From Paraburkholderia sp. BL25I1N1 (lineage in GTDB: Bacteria > Pseudomonadota > Gammaproteobacteria > Burkholderiales > Burkholderiaceae), in NCBI RefSeq assembly GCF_003002025.1, contig NZ_PVZB01000014.1, positions 186,001 to 250,000 of the forward strand: 64,000 nucleotides of DNA, read 5' to 3'. The notes beneath the pieces are model-generated. The model made no database searches. It was not told the DNA's origin and saw only the letters and a list, made by a program, of their open reading frames with translations. This document shows positions 36,600 to 44,669 of this stretch, in pieces. The position numbers and the translations under genes were made by a program. Within the stretch, counting starts at the first letter, position 1, and each line of letters opens with the position of its first letter.

Positions 36600-36926
36600 C
36601 ACCCGCGCCGGCCGCGCCAAAGCGCCGCGCTTCGGCCCACCGCTCTCCAGGAGCCGGTGCCTCGTTTCGAGGCGCCGGCTTTTTTCTTTTCCGCGCCGCG
36701 GCATCGGCCGGCGCGACATCCGCTCGCCTTGTGGCGCGACCAGGCGCGCGGCGCCGCCAGCCGAAGTCTTGCCGGCACGCCTTCGCGTCCGGCTGGCAAG
36801 TTTCCTGCAAAAGACGGGCCGACGCGCTATCCTAGTAGTCTTAGTAAAGCAGCACCCAAGGCTCCCCGGGCGGTACAGACTGCCGCCCGGCAAGCGTTTC
36901 AGGCGCGCCATTCCAAGGAGGTTCAC
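36600..36926. other. Intergenic region between the DUF192 gene and fusA
   Basis: Contains the DUF192 terminator (36651-36688) and then about 240 GC-rich bases leading to fusA. A TATCCT at about 36830 may be a -10 element, without a convincing -35. An in-frame open extension of fusA through this region is a GC-rich artefact. Confidence 0.5.
36651..36688 (+). terminator. Rho-independent terminator after the DUF192 gene
   Basis: AGCCGGTGCCTCG / CGAGGCGCCGGCT stem with one T-G pair and a TTT loop, then six or more Ts. Confidence 0.88.
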
Positions 36927-39032
36927 GTGCCCCGCAAGACTCCCATCGAGCGCTACCGGAATATCGGCATCAGCGCTCACATCGATGCCGGCAAAACCAC
37001 CACCACTGAACGCATCCTGTTCTACACCGGCGTGACCCACAAGATCGGCGAGGTTCACGACGGTGCGGCAACGATGGACTGGATGGAACAGGAGCAGGAG
37101 CGCGGCATCACCATCACGTCGGCGGCCACCACCGCTTTCTGGAAGGGCATGGCCGGCAACTATCCGGAACACCGGATCAACATCATCGACACCCCCGGAC
37201 ACGTCGACTTCACGATCGAAGTGGAGCGCTCCATGCGCGTGCTCGACGGCGCGTGCATGGTGTACGACTCGGTCGGCGGCGTGCAGCCGCAGTCGGAAAC
37301 CGTGTGGCGCCAGGCGAACAAGTACAAGGTGCCGCGCATCGCGTTCGTCAACAAGATGGACCGCGTGGGCGCGGACTTCTTCCGCGTGCAGCGGCAGATC
37401 GGCGATCGCCTGAAGGGCGTCGCGGTGCCCATCCAGATTCCGATCGGCGCGGAAGAACACTTCCAGGGCGTGGTCGACCTCGTCAAGATGAAGGCGATTT
37501 TCTGGGACGAAGAGAACCAGGGCATCAAGTTCGAGTACCGCGATATTCCGGCGGAACTCGCGGCGACCGCGAAGGAATGGCACGACAAGATGGTCGAGGC
37601 CGCGGCGGAAGCGAATGAGGAACTGCTCGACAAATACCTCGGTGGCGAGACCCTGACCGAAGAGGAAATCAAGTACGGCATTCGCGCGCGCTGCATCGCC
37701 AACGAAATCGTGCCGATGCTGTGCGGCAGCGCGTTCAAGAACAAGGGCGTGCAGGCCATGCTCGACGCGGTGATCGACTATCTGCCCTCGCCGGTCGACG
37801 TGCCCGCCATTACCGGTCACGACGAATACGACAAGGAAATCGAGCGTCATCCGACCGACACCGATCCCTTCTCGGCGCTTGCCTTCAAGATCATGACCGA
37901 CCCGTTCGTGGGCCAGTTGATCTTCTTCCGCGTCTATTCCGGCGTGGTGAATTCGGGCGACACGGTCTACAACGCCGTCAAGGAAAAGAAGGAACGCCTT
38001 GGCCGGATCTTGCAGATGCACGCAAACGAGCGCAAGGAAATCAAGGAAGTCTACGCGGGCGACATCGCCGCGGCCGTCGGCCTGAAAGAAGCGACCACGG
38101 GCGACACGTTGTGCGATCCGAACAACGTGATCATCCTCGAACGCATGATCTTCCCTGAGCCGGTGATCTCGCAGGCTGTCGAGCCGAAGACCAAGGTCGA
38201 CCAGGAAAAGATGGGCATTGCGCTGAACCGTCTTGCCCAGGAAGATCCGTCGTTCCGCGTGCAGACGGATGAAGAATCCGGCCAGACCATCATCTCGGGC
38301 ATGGGCGAGTTGCACCTGGAAATTCTGGTCGATCGCATGAAGCGCGAGTTCGGCGTGGAGGCGACCGTCGGCAAGCCGCAGGTCGCGTATCGCGAGACGG
38401 TGCGCAACAAGGTCGAAGATGTCGAAGGCAAATTCGTCAAGCAGTCGGGCGGCCGCGGTCAGTACGGTCACGCGGTAATCACGCTGGAGCCGGCGCCGCA
38501 GGGCAAGGGTTACGAATTCGTCGACGCGATCAAGGGCGGCGTGATTCCGCGCGAATATATTCCGGCAGTCGACAAAGGCATCGTGGAAACGCTGAAGGCC
38601 GGCGTGCTGGCCGGCTATCCGGTGGTCGACGTGAAGGTGACGCTAACCTTCGGTTCCTACCACGATGTCGACTCGAACGAAAACGCGTTCCGCATGGCCG
38701 GCTCGATGGCCTTCAAGGAAGCGATGCGCAAAGCCAAGCCGGTGCTGCTCGAACCGATGATGGCTGTCGAAGTGGAAACGCCGGAAGACTTCATGGGCAA
38801 CGTGATGGGCGACCTGTCGAGCCGTCGCGGCCTCGTGCAAGGCATGGAAGACATTGCCGGCGGCGGCGGCAAGCTGGTGCGCGCCGAAGTGCCGCTCGCG
38901 GAGATGTTCGGCTACTCCACGTCGCTGCGTTCCGCGACTCAGGGCCGCGCGACCTATACGATGGAGTTCAAGCATTACGCGGAAACGCCGAACAACGTCG
39001 CTGAAGCCGTGATCAACGCGAAGCACAAGTAA
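36927..39032 (+). CDS. fusA: Elongation factor G (fusA-type, outside the str operon)
   Basis: A 701-residue translation GTPase that drives translocation. G-domain motifs AHIDAGKTTTTERIL, DTPGHVDF and NKMDRVGADF are intact, followed by domains II-V (GRGQYGHAVITLEP; GYPVVDVKVTL; MAGSMAFKEAMRKAKP). The start is GTG (PRKTPIERYRNIG follows) with a perfect AAGGAGG 6 bases upstream. It stands alone between a DUF192 gene and a cupin gene instead of between rpsG and tuf, so it is probably the second fusA copy known in Burkholderia-type genomes. A strong terminator follows. Confidence 0.95.
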   Translation: MPRKTPIERYRNIGISAHIDAGKTTTTERILFYTGVTHKIGEVHDGAATMDWMEQEQERGITITSAATTAFWKGMAGNYPEHRINIIDTPGHVDFTIEVERSMRVLDGACMVYDSVGGVQPQSETVWRQANKYKVPRIAFVNKMDRVGADFFRVQRQIGDRLKGVAVPIQIPIGAEEHFQGVVDLVKMKAIFWDEENQGIKFEYRDIPAELAATAKEWHDKMVEAAAEANEELLDKYLGGETLTEEEIKYGIRARCIANEIVPMLCGSAFKNKGVQAMLDAVIDYLPSPVDVPAITGHDEYDKEIERHPTDTDPFSALAFKIMTDPFVGQLIFFRVYSGVVNSGDTVYNAVKEKKERLGRILQMHANERKEIKEVYAGDIAAAVGLKEATTGDTLCDPNNVIILERMIFPEPVISQAVEPKTKVDQEKMGIALNRLAQEDPSFRVQTDEESGQTIISGMGELHLEILVDRMKREFGVEATVGKPQVAYRETVRNKVEDVEGKFVKQSGGRGQYGHAVITLEPAPQGKGYEFVDAIKGGVIPREYIPAVDKGIVETLKAGVLAGYPVVDVKVTLTFGSYHDVDSNENAFRMAGSMAFKEAMRKAKPVLLEPMMAVEVETPEDFMGNVMGDLSSRRGLVQGMEDIAGGGGKLVRAEVPLAEMFGYSTSLRSATQGRATYTMEFKHYAETPNNVAEAVINAKHK

Positions 39033-39077
39033 GCGCGAGCCACCATCAAGCCGAAGGCAGCACACGCCAGCGGCTCG

Positions 39078-39108
39078 AAGCCCGTCCCCTGCGGACGGGC
39101 TTTTTTTT
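39078..39108 (+). terminator. Rho-independent terminator of fusA
   Basis: AAGCCCGTCC / GGACGGGCTT stem with a 5-nt loop followed by eight Ts. Confidence 0.92.
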
Positions 39109-39218
39109 GTCCGCTGCGCCGCACACAGGGCTTCTTCACACGCACGTTTTTGAACATGCAAAAATGCCAGACGGCGCCGTGCCGAACGCCGGGACTCTTG
39201 CCCTCGAGGAGACACATC

Positions 39219-39734
39219 ATGAGCCAGGATCACGAACACCCGCATTACAAGGACGCGCCACCCGCTGGACCGGTCGATTGGCGCGAGCACGGCGTGAAGG
39301 TCATCAAAGGCGATCAACTCGATAGCAACACGGCGCAGACGCCGGGCATGAATCGCGCCGCCGCGATCAACGCGGCGCGCGTCGGCGCACAGAAGATCTG
39401 GGCCGGCACCGTGACAATCCATCCGAATGCGAAGACCGGTGCGCATCATCACGGCGCGCTCGAAAGCGTGATCTACGTGGTACGCGGCCAGGCCCGCATG
39501 CGCTGGGGCGAGCATCTGGAGTTCACCGCGGAAGCCGGCCCCGGCGATTTCATCTTCGTGCCGCCGTATGTGCCGCACCAGGAAATCAACGCGAGCACGG
39601 ACGAGCCGCTCGAATGCGTGCTGGTGCGCAGCGACAACGAAGCAGTGGTGGTCAATCTGAACATCGACGCGGTGGAACAGCCCGAAACGGTGTTCTGGGT
39701 CGATCCGATTCACAAGCATCCGCACGATCACTAA
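39219..39734 (+). CDS. Cupin domain protein
   Basis: 171 residues, no signal peptide. A single cupin barrel: GAHHHGALESVIYVVRG carries the two-to-three His metal cluster and Glu of motif 1, and PGDFIFVPPYVPHQEIN carries motif 2 with its His. The tail is His-rich (DPIHKHPHDH), which may bind metal. GAGGAG precedes MSQDHEHPHY. The next gene, 18 bases on, encodes a nickel/cobalt transporter, so a metal link is likely though the reaction is unknown. Confidence 0.85.
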   Translation: MSQDHEHPHYKDAPPAGPVDWREHGVKVIKGDQLDSNTAQTPGMNRAAAINAARVGAQKIWAGTVTIHPNAKTGAHHHGALESVIYVVRGQARMRWGEHLEFTAEAGPGDFIFVPPYVPHQEINASTDEPLECVLVRSDNEAVVVNLNIDAVEQPETVFWVDPIHKHPHDH

Positions 39735-39752
39735 CTCTTGCCCACGCGACTC

Positions 39753-40772
39753 ATGACGCCGACCGCTTCCCTGCGCCCACGCCTCTTCACGCTGTACGCC
39801 GTGCTGATCGCCGCCAATCTCGGCGCGTGGGCGTGGGCATTGATCGCGTTTCGCCATTACCCGCTGCTGCTCGGCACCGCGCTGCTCGCGTATGGCTTCG
39901 GCTTGCGTCATGCGGTCGACGCCGATCACATCGCGGCAATCGACGCCGTCACGCGCAAGCTCATGCAAACCGGCAAGCGTCCGCTCGGCGTCGGGCTGTC
40001 GTTTTCGCTGGGACATTCGACCATCGTGATTCTCGCGACGATCGGCATCGCGTGGACCGCGCATTCGCTGCATGGCCGTTTCGAGACGTTCAAGGCTGTC
40101 GGCGGGACGATCGGCACGCTCGTGTCCGCAAGCTTTCTGCTGGTGCTGGCCGCCGTCAACCTCGTGATTCTGCGCGACGTGTGGCGCCGCTACCGGCAAG
40201 TCCAACGCAGCGGCGAATTGCCCGCTCAAACGCCGGACTCGATCGCGCCCACTGGTCTGCTGTCGCGCGCGCTGCGGCCGCTCTTCAGGCTCGTGACGAA
40301 AAGCTGGCACATGTACCCCGTCGGCGTGCTGTTCGGCCTCGGCTTCGATACCGCGACCGAGATCGGTCTGCTGGCGATTGCCGCGTCCGAAGCCGGCAAA
40401 GGTTTGCCGCTCTATTCGATTCTCGTGTTCCCCGCGCTCTTCACCGCCGGCATGACACTCGTCGATTCGACCGACAACGTGCTGATGGTCCACGCCTACG
40501 GCTGGGCCATGGACGACCCGAAGCGCAAGCTCTACTACAACGCGAGCATCACGTTCGTTTCGGCGGTGGTGGCGATCGTGATCGGCGGCGTCGAGGCGCT
40601 GGGTCTGCTGTCGGACAAGCTCGGCTTGAACGGCGGCATATGGGAAGCGGTGGCCAGCGTGAACGAGCGCTTCGGCGCGTTGGGCTACGGCATCGTCGCG
40701 ATGTTCATGGCGTGCTGGATCGGCTCGGTGCTGTTCCACCGCTGGCGGCGCCCGGACGCGGTCGCGCGGTAA
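39753..40772 (+). CDS. NiCoT family nickel/cobalt transporter
   Basis: A 339-residue inner-membrane permease with about eight hydrophobic segments. The signature HAVDADHIAAID (HX4DH in helix 2) and the LGHSTIV, LFGLGFDTATEIGLL and DSTDNVLMVHAYGWA motifs define the HoxN/NixA family, which imports Ni2+ or Co2+ with high affinity. A TTG five codons earlier is an alternative start; neither has a good ribosome site. No urease or hydrogenase genes are in view, so the metal's destination is unknown. Possibly co-transcribed with the cupin gene. Confidence 0.9.
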   Translation: MTPTASLRPRLFTLYAVLIAANLGAWAWALIAFRHYPLLLGTALLAYGFGLRHAVDADHIAAIDAVTRKLMQTGKRPLGVGLSFSLGHSTIVILATIGIAWTAHSLHGRFETFKAVGGTIGTLVSASFLLVLAAVNLVILRDVWRRYRQVQRSGELPAQTPDSIAPTGLLSRALRPLFRLVTKSWHMYPVGVLFGLGFDTATEIGLLAIAASEAGKGLPLYSILVFPALFTAGMTLVDSTDNVLMVHAYGWAMDDPKRKLYYNASITFVSAVVAIVIGGVEALGLLSDKLGLNGGIWEAVASVNERFGALGYGIVAMFMACWIGSVLFHRWRRPDAVAR

Positions 40773-41086
40773 ATCCAGCACCTGTCGCGCGCGGCGGTCG
40801 GTAAGGTTTCCATTCGCGGCATTGGCCGTTGCACTGCCGCAGCGGCGGGCGTTTGGACATGCCTCGCGCCACGACCGCGCCGAACGTTGTGATGACGATA
40901 CACAGCCGCCCTTTTATCCGCCAAACGCGAACCCGGAGGCGGCGCAGGCGCTCCGAATCCATGAGCAATCGCTTACACTGAACCCGCTTCGCCCTGTCGC
41001 TTTCGTCATTGCAATACCGTCGCCTGTCGCGCGCATCCTGCGCGGCCTTTCAGAACCGGCAACAGAACGGACTGGACACTCCATCG
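40773..41086. other. Intergenic region before the peptide ABC operon
   Basis: 314 GC-rich bases. I see no gene, no clear hairpin terminator for the transporter gene and no strong promoter, though the operon promoter should be here. Confidence 0.4.
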
Positions 41087-42751
41087 ATGAAGACTCCCGC
41101 GGACCGATTTCTCGCACTCGACGCAGCCCGCCTCACCGCCGACGCCTACGGCAACCACGCCATCGACGAATTCCTCGCCGGCCGCATCACGCGCCGCGAT
41201 CTGCTGCGCTATGCCAGCGTGATTGGTTTGTCGCTGGCCGGCGGCGGCGTGCTGAATGCGCCGCAAGCTCGCGCGCAAGGCGCCGCCGGCGCAACGAATC
41301 AGACGATCCGCGTGGCTCACCTGACGCCTGCGGGCGCGGTCGATCCGCTCACGGTGACGGACGCCGCCAGTCTTGCACTGCTGAACCAGACCGGCGAATT
41401 CCTGATCGACGACGACGGCGAAAAGCTCGTGCTGAAGCCGGCGCTCGCCTTGTCGTGGAAACCGAACGACAAGGGCAACGTGTGGACCTTCAAGCTGCGG
41501 CCGAACGTCAAGTTCCACGACGGCCAACCGTTCAGCGCCAAAGACGTGGTCGCCACCTTCGACCGCCTCGCCGATCCGGCAAGCGGCTCGGCGGCGCTGT
41601 CCGTGCTCAAGGGTGTGCTGTCCAAAGGCGGCGCGAAAGTGGTCGACGACCACACGGTCGCGTTTCATCTGGACGCGCCGAACGGCAACTTCCCCTATTA
41701 CGTTTCCTCGGACAATTACAACGCCGTGATCCTGCCCGCCAACTACGCGGGCGGCTATGAAAAGAGCTTCATCGGCACAGGTCCGTTCAAGCTCGAAAAG
41801 TATCAGGCAAAAGTGGGCGCGTCGTTCGTGCGCAATCCGGATTACTGGGGCGACAAAGCGTTACCGCAACGCGTACAGTTCTCCTTCTACGCCGACGAAC
41901 AGGCGCAATTGCTCGCGCTGCAAGGCCATCAGGCCGATGTGATGGGCACCTTCACCGTGCAGGGCGGCGCCGGCATTCTGAATAATCCGGATTACAAGGC
42001 CGTCGGCGTGAAGTCGAGCGCGCATCGGCAGATTCATATGCGCAACGACAGTCCGTTGTTCAAGGACAAGCGCGTGCGCCAGGCGCTGGCATTGTCGCTC
42101 GATCGCGATGTGCTGGTGCGTGGCCTCTTCAAAGGGCGCGCGCAACTCGGCAACGACAGTCCGTTCGCGCCCGTGTTTCCGTCCTCGGATGCGGGCGTTC
42201 CGCAACGCAAGATCGACGTCGCGAAGGCGAAGCAGTTGCTTGCGCAAGCGGGCGTGCCGAACGGCTTCGACGTGACGCTGACCACTGAGAAATACATGGA
42301 GATTCCCGATCTCGCGGTGGTCGTGCAGAACGCGGCGAAGGCGATCGGCGTGCGCATCAATCTGAAGGTCGAGAGCCAGTCGCTGTATTACGGCGCGGGC
42401 ACGCCGGGCAAATCGGATTGGCTCGACTCGCCGCTCGGCATTACCGACTACGGTCATCGCGGCGTGCCGAACGTGTTCCTGAATGCGCCGCTCACCAGCA
42501 CCGGCACGTGGAACGCCGCGCACTTCAAGAATCCGCAATACGATCAACTGGTCGCGCAATTCGTCGCCGCCATCGATCTCGGCTCGCAGAAGAAAATCTC
42601 CGGGCAGATCCAGACGCTATTGCTCGATGAAACGCCCATCATCATTCCGTTCTTCTACGATCAACTGATCGCCATGCGCAAGGGTGTGAACGGCGTGCGC
42701 TTCACCGCGCTCGCGCAGCTCTATTTCGACCGCGCGGTGTTGAGCGCGTGA
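41087..42751 (+). CDS. Peptide/nickel-type ABC transporter substrate-binding protein, Tat-exported
   Basis: 554 residues, SBP_bac_5 family. The signal is unusual: about 35 residues precede a twin-arginine motif (ITRRDLLRY) and a hydrophobic core ending ARAQ, so export is probably by Tat. The mature protein has the cluster signature around WTFKLRPNVKFHDGQPFSAKDVV and NPDYWGDKALPQRVQF. It is the first of four genes for a Dpp/Opp-like importer. Substrate could be a peptide, an opine or nickel chelate; not decidable here. Confidence 0.9.
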   Translation: MKTPADRFLALDAARLTADAYGNHAIDEFLAGRITRRDLLRYASVIGLSLAGGGVLNAPQARAQGAAGATNQTIRVAHLTPAGAVDPLTVTDAASLALLNQTGEFLIDDDGEKLVLKPALALSWKPNDKGNVWTFKLRPNVKFHDGQPFSAKDVVATFDRLADPASGSAALSVLKGVLSKGGAKVVDDHTVAFHLDAPNGNFPYYVSSDNYNAVILPANYAGGYEKSFIGTGPFKLEKYQAKVGASFVRNPDYWGDKALPQRVQFSFYADEQAQLLALQGHQADVMGTFTVQGGAGILNNPDYKAVGVKSSAHRQIHMRNDSPLFKDKRVRQALALSLDRDVLVRGLFKGRAQLGNDSPFAPVFPSSDAGVPQRKIDVAKAKQLLAQAGVPNGFDVTLTTEKYMEIPDLAVVVQNAAKAIGVRINLKVESQSLYYGAGTPGKSDWLDSPLGITDYGHRGVPNVFLNAPLTSTGTWNAAHFKNPQYDQLVAQFVAAIDLGSQKKISGQIQTLLLDETPIIIPFFYDQLIAMRKGVNGVRFTALAQLYFDRAVLSA

Positions 42752-42795
42752 TGTCGAATGCCTGAGCGCCGGCGCGTTTGCGACAGGAGAGCACG

Positions 42796-43806
42796 ATGTC
42801 GACCACGGTGACCCCTTCCGCTTCCTCTGCGCCGAGCGGCAATGCGGGACGCGTCCTGCGTTTTCTGGCGACGCGTGTGGGCCTGTCGCTGATCACGCTA
42901 TGGCTGCTGTCGGTGATCGTGTTCGCGGGCGGACAGCTTCTGCCCGGCGATATCGGCCGCACGGTGCTCGGGCCCCTCGCCGATGCGCGCGCGGTCGCCG
43001 CGCTCAATCATCAGCTCGGCGCCGACCGTCCGCTGATGACGCAATACATCGACTGGATTTCGCATTTCGTGCGCGGCGATATGGGGCTGTCCTATGCGTA
43101 TCGCGAGCCGGTGCGGCCGTTTATCGCCGAGGCGCTCGCGCATTCCGCCAAGCTCGGCTTGCTGGCGTTCATCGTGGTCGTGCCGCTCGGCATTGCGGGC
43201 GGCGTCTGGTCGGCCATGCACGCGGGGCGCTGGCTCGATCGCACGATCAGCATTGCTGGACTATCGGCGACGGTGGTGCCCGAATTCGTTTCGTCGATCG
43301 TGCTGATTCTCGTGTTCGGCGTGTGGCTGCGCTGGCTGCCGATCGAGGCGTCGTATCCGCCCGAAGCGAGCGCACTCGAACAACTGCGTCACCTGGTGCT
43401 GCCGGTGCTGCCGCTCGTGCTGGTGTTCTTCGGTTATATCGCGAGAATGGCGCGCGCCGGCACCGTCGAGGCGCTCGATGCCGACTACACGCGCACCGCG
43501 ATTCTCAAAGGCCTGCCGCGTCATATCGTGATCTGGCGGCATGTGTTGCGCAACGCGTTGCTGCCCACCATCACGGTCGCTGCCACACAGCTCGGTTATA
43601 TGATCGGCGGCCTCGTGGTGGTCGAGACGCTGTTCCACTATCAGGGTATCGGCTCGCTGATCTACAACGCCGCCAAGGCCAAGGACTTTCCGATGCTCGA
43701 AGCAGGCGTGCTGACCATCGGCGTGGTCTACACCGTCGCCAATCTCGTCGCCGACGCGTTGCATGTGCTGCTGAATCCGCGGCTGCGGGTGAGGAGCGCG
43801 GAATGA
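42796..43806 (+). CDS. Peptide-type ABC transporter permease (DppB-like)
   Basis: A 336-residue permease with an N-terminal helix after a Ser/Pro-rich start, LGADRPLMTQYIDWISHFVRGDMG as in DppB, and the EAA-like coupling loop around ILKGLPRHIVIWRHVLRNAL. AGGAGA precedes the ATG. Its stop overlaps the start of the next permease (ATGA). Confidence 0.92.
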   Translation: MSTTVTPSASSAPSGNAGRVLRFLATRVGLSLITLWLLSVIVFAGGQLLPGDIGRTVLGPLADARAVAALNHQLGADRPLMTQYIDWISHFVRGDMGLSYAYREPVRPFIAEALAHSAKLGLLAFIVVVPLGIAGGVWSAMHAGRWLDRTISIAGLSATVVPEFVSSIVLILVFGVWLRWLPIEASYPPEASALEQLRHLVLPVLPLVLVFFGYIARMARAGTVEALDADYTRTAILKGLPRHIVIWRHVLRNALLPTITVAATQLGYMIGGLVVVETLFHYQGIGSLIYNAAKAKDFPMLEAGVLTIGVVYTVANLVADALHVLLNPRLRVRSAE

Positions 43807-44669
43807 GCACCATCGTTCCGCCGACACCACGTGTTGCCGCCGAGCCGCGCTTCGACCAGGTGCGCCTGCTGCTGCGCTCGCCCACCTTCGTGGTGGGCGT
43901 GGTGATCGTCACATGGTGGATCGTCTGCGCGATTGCCGGGCAATGGATCGTGCGCATCGACCCGTACGCATCCGATCCGCTCAATTCGCTAACGCCGCCC
44001 GACAGCACGCATTGGTTCGGCACCGATCAGCTCGGGCGCGACGTGTTCTCGCGCGTGATCGTGGGCGCGCGCGACATTCTCACCATCGCGCCGCTTGCCA
44101 CCTTGCTCGGCACGATAGCGGGCACCACGCTGGGCTTGATCGTCGGCTACTTCGAAGGCTGGGTGGACAACGTGGTCGGACGCGCGATCGACGCCGTGCT
44201 CGCGCTGCCGCTCGTGATCGTCGCGCTGCTCGCCCTCGCGGCCGTCGGTGCGTCGAACTTCACCGTCATTCTCGTGATCGGCATCACGTTCACGCCGATC
44301 ACCGCGCGCACCGTGCGCGCCGCCGTGTTCGCCGAACGCCATCTCGACTACGTCGCCGCGGCGCAATTGCGTGGCGAACGCGCGCCCTACATCATGTTCG
44401 CCGAGATCCTGCCGAACGTGCTGCCGCCCATCATCGTCGAAGCAACGGTGCGGCTCGGCTACGCGATCTTCGCGGTTGCCACGCTATCGTTTCTCGGCTT
44501 CGGCATTCAGCCGCCGTCGGCCGATTGGGGCCTCGCGCTCTCCGAGTCGTACACGCTGATGGCGGGCGGCGCATGGTGGACCGTCGTGTTCGCGGCCGGC
44601 GCGATTGCGAGTCTCGTGGTCGGCGTGAATCTGATCGCCGACAGCGTGCAAGGCGTGCTCGACCGATGA
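43803..44669 (+). CDS. Peptide-type ABC transporter permease (DppC-like)
   Basis: A 288-residue permease. THWFGTDQLGRDVFSRVIVGAR is the characteristic DppC/OppC periplasmic motif and the EAA loop lies near RGERAPYIMFAEILPNVLPP. Overlaps both neighbours by four bases (ATGA at each end), so translation of permeases and ATPase is coupled. Confidence 0.93.
   Translation: MSTIVPPTPRVAAEPRFDQVRLLLRSPTFVVGVVIVTWWIVCAIAGQWIVRIDPYASDPLNSLTPPDSTHWFGTDQLGRDVFSRVIVGARDILTIAPLATLLGTIAGTTLGLIVGYFEGWVDNVVGRAIDAVLALPLVIVALLALAAVGASNFTVILVIGITFTPITARTVRAAVFAERHLDYVAAAQLRGERAPYIMFAEILPNVLPPIIVEATVRLGYAIFAVATLSFLGFGIQPPSADWGLALSESYTLMAGGAWWTVVFAAGAIASLVVGVNLIADSVQGVLDR

Noticed and set aside
36657..36926. In-frame N-terminal extension of fusA
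   Set aside because: Contains the DUF192 terminator and no family match; GTG with AAGGAGG marks the true start.
36012..38471. Antisense frame of 819 codons over fusA and the DUF192 gene
   Set aside because: Shadow of fusA; no start signal and no domain.
39150..39218. Earlier start for the cupin
   Set aside because: GAGGAG fits the later ATG and the extra residues overlap the region just after the fusA terminator with no family support.
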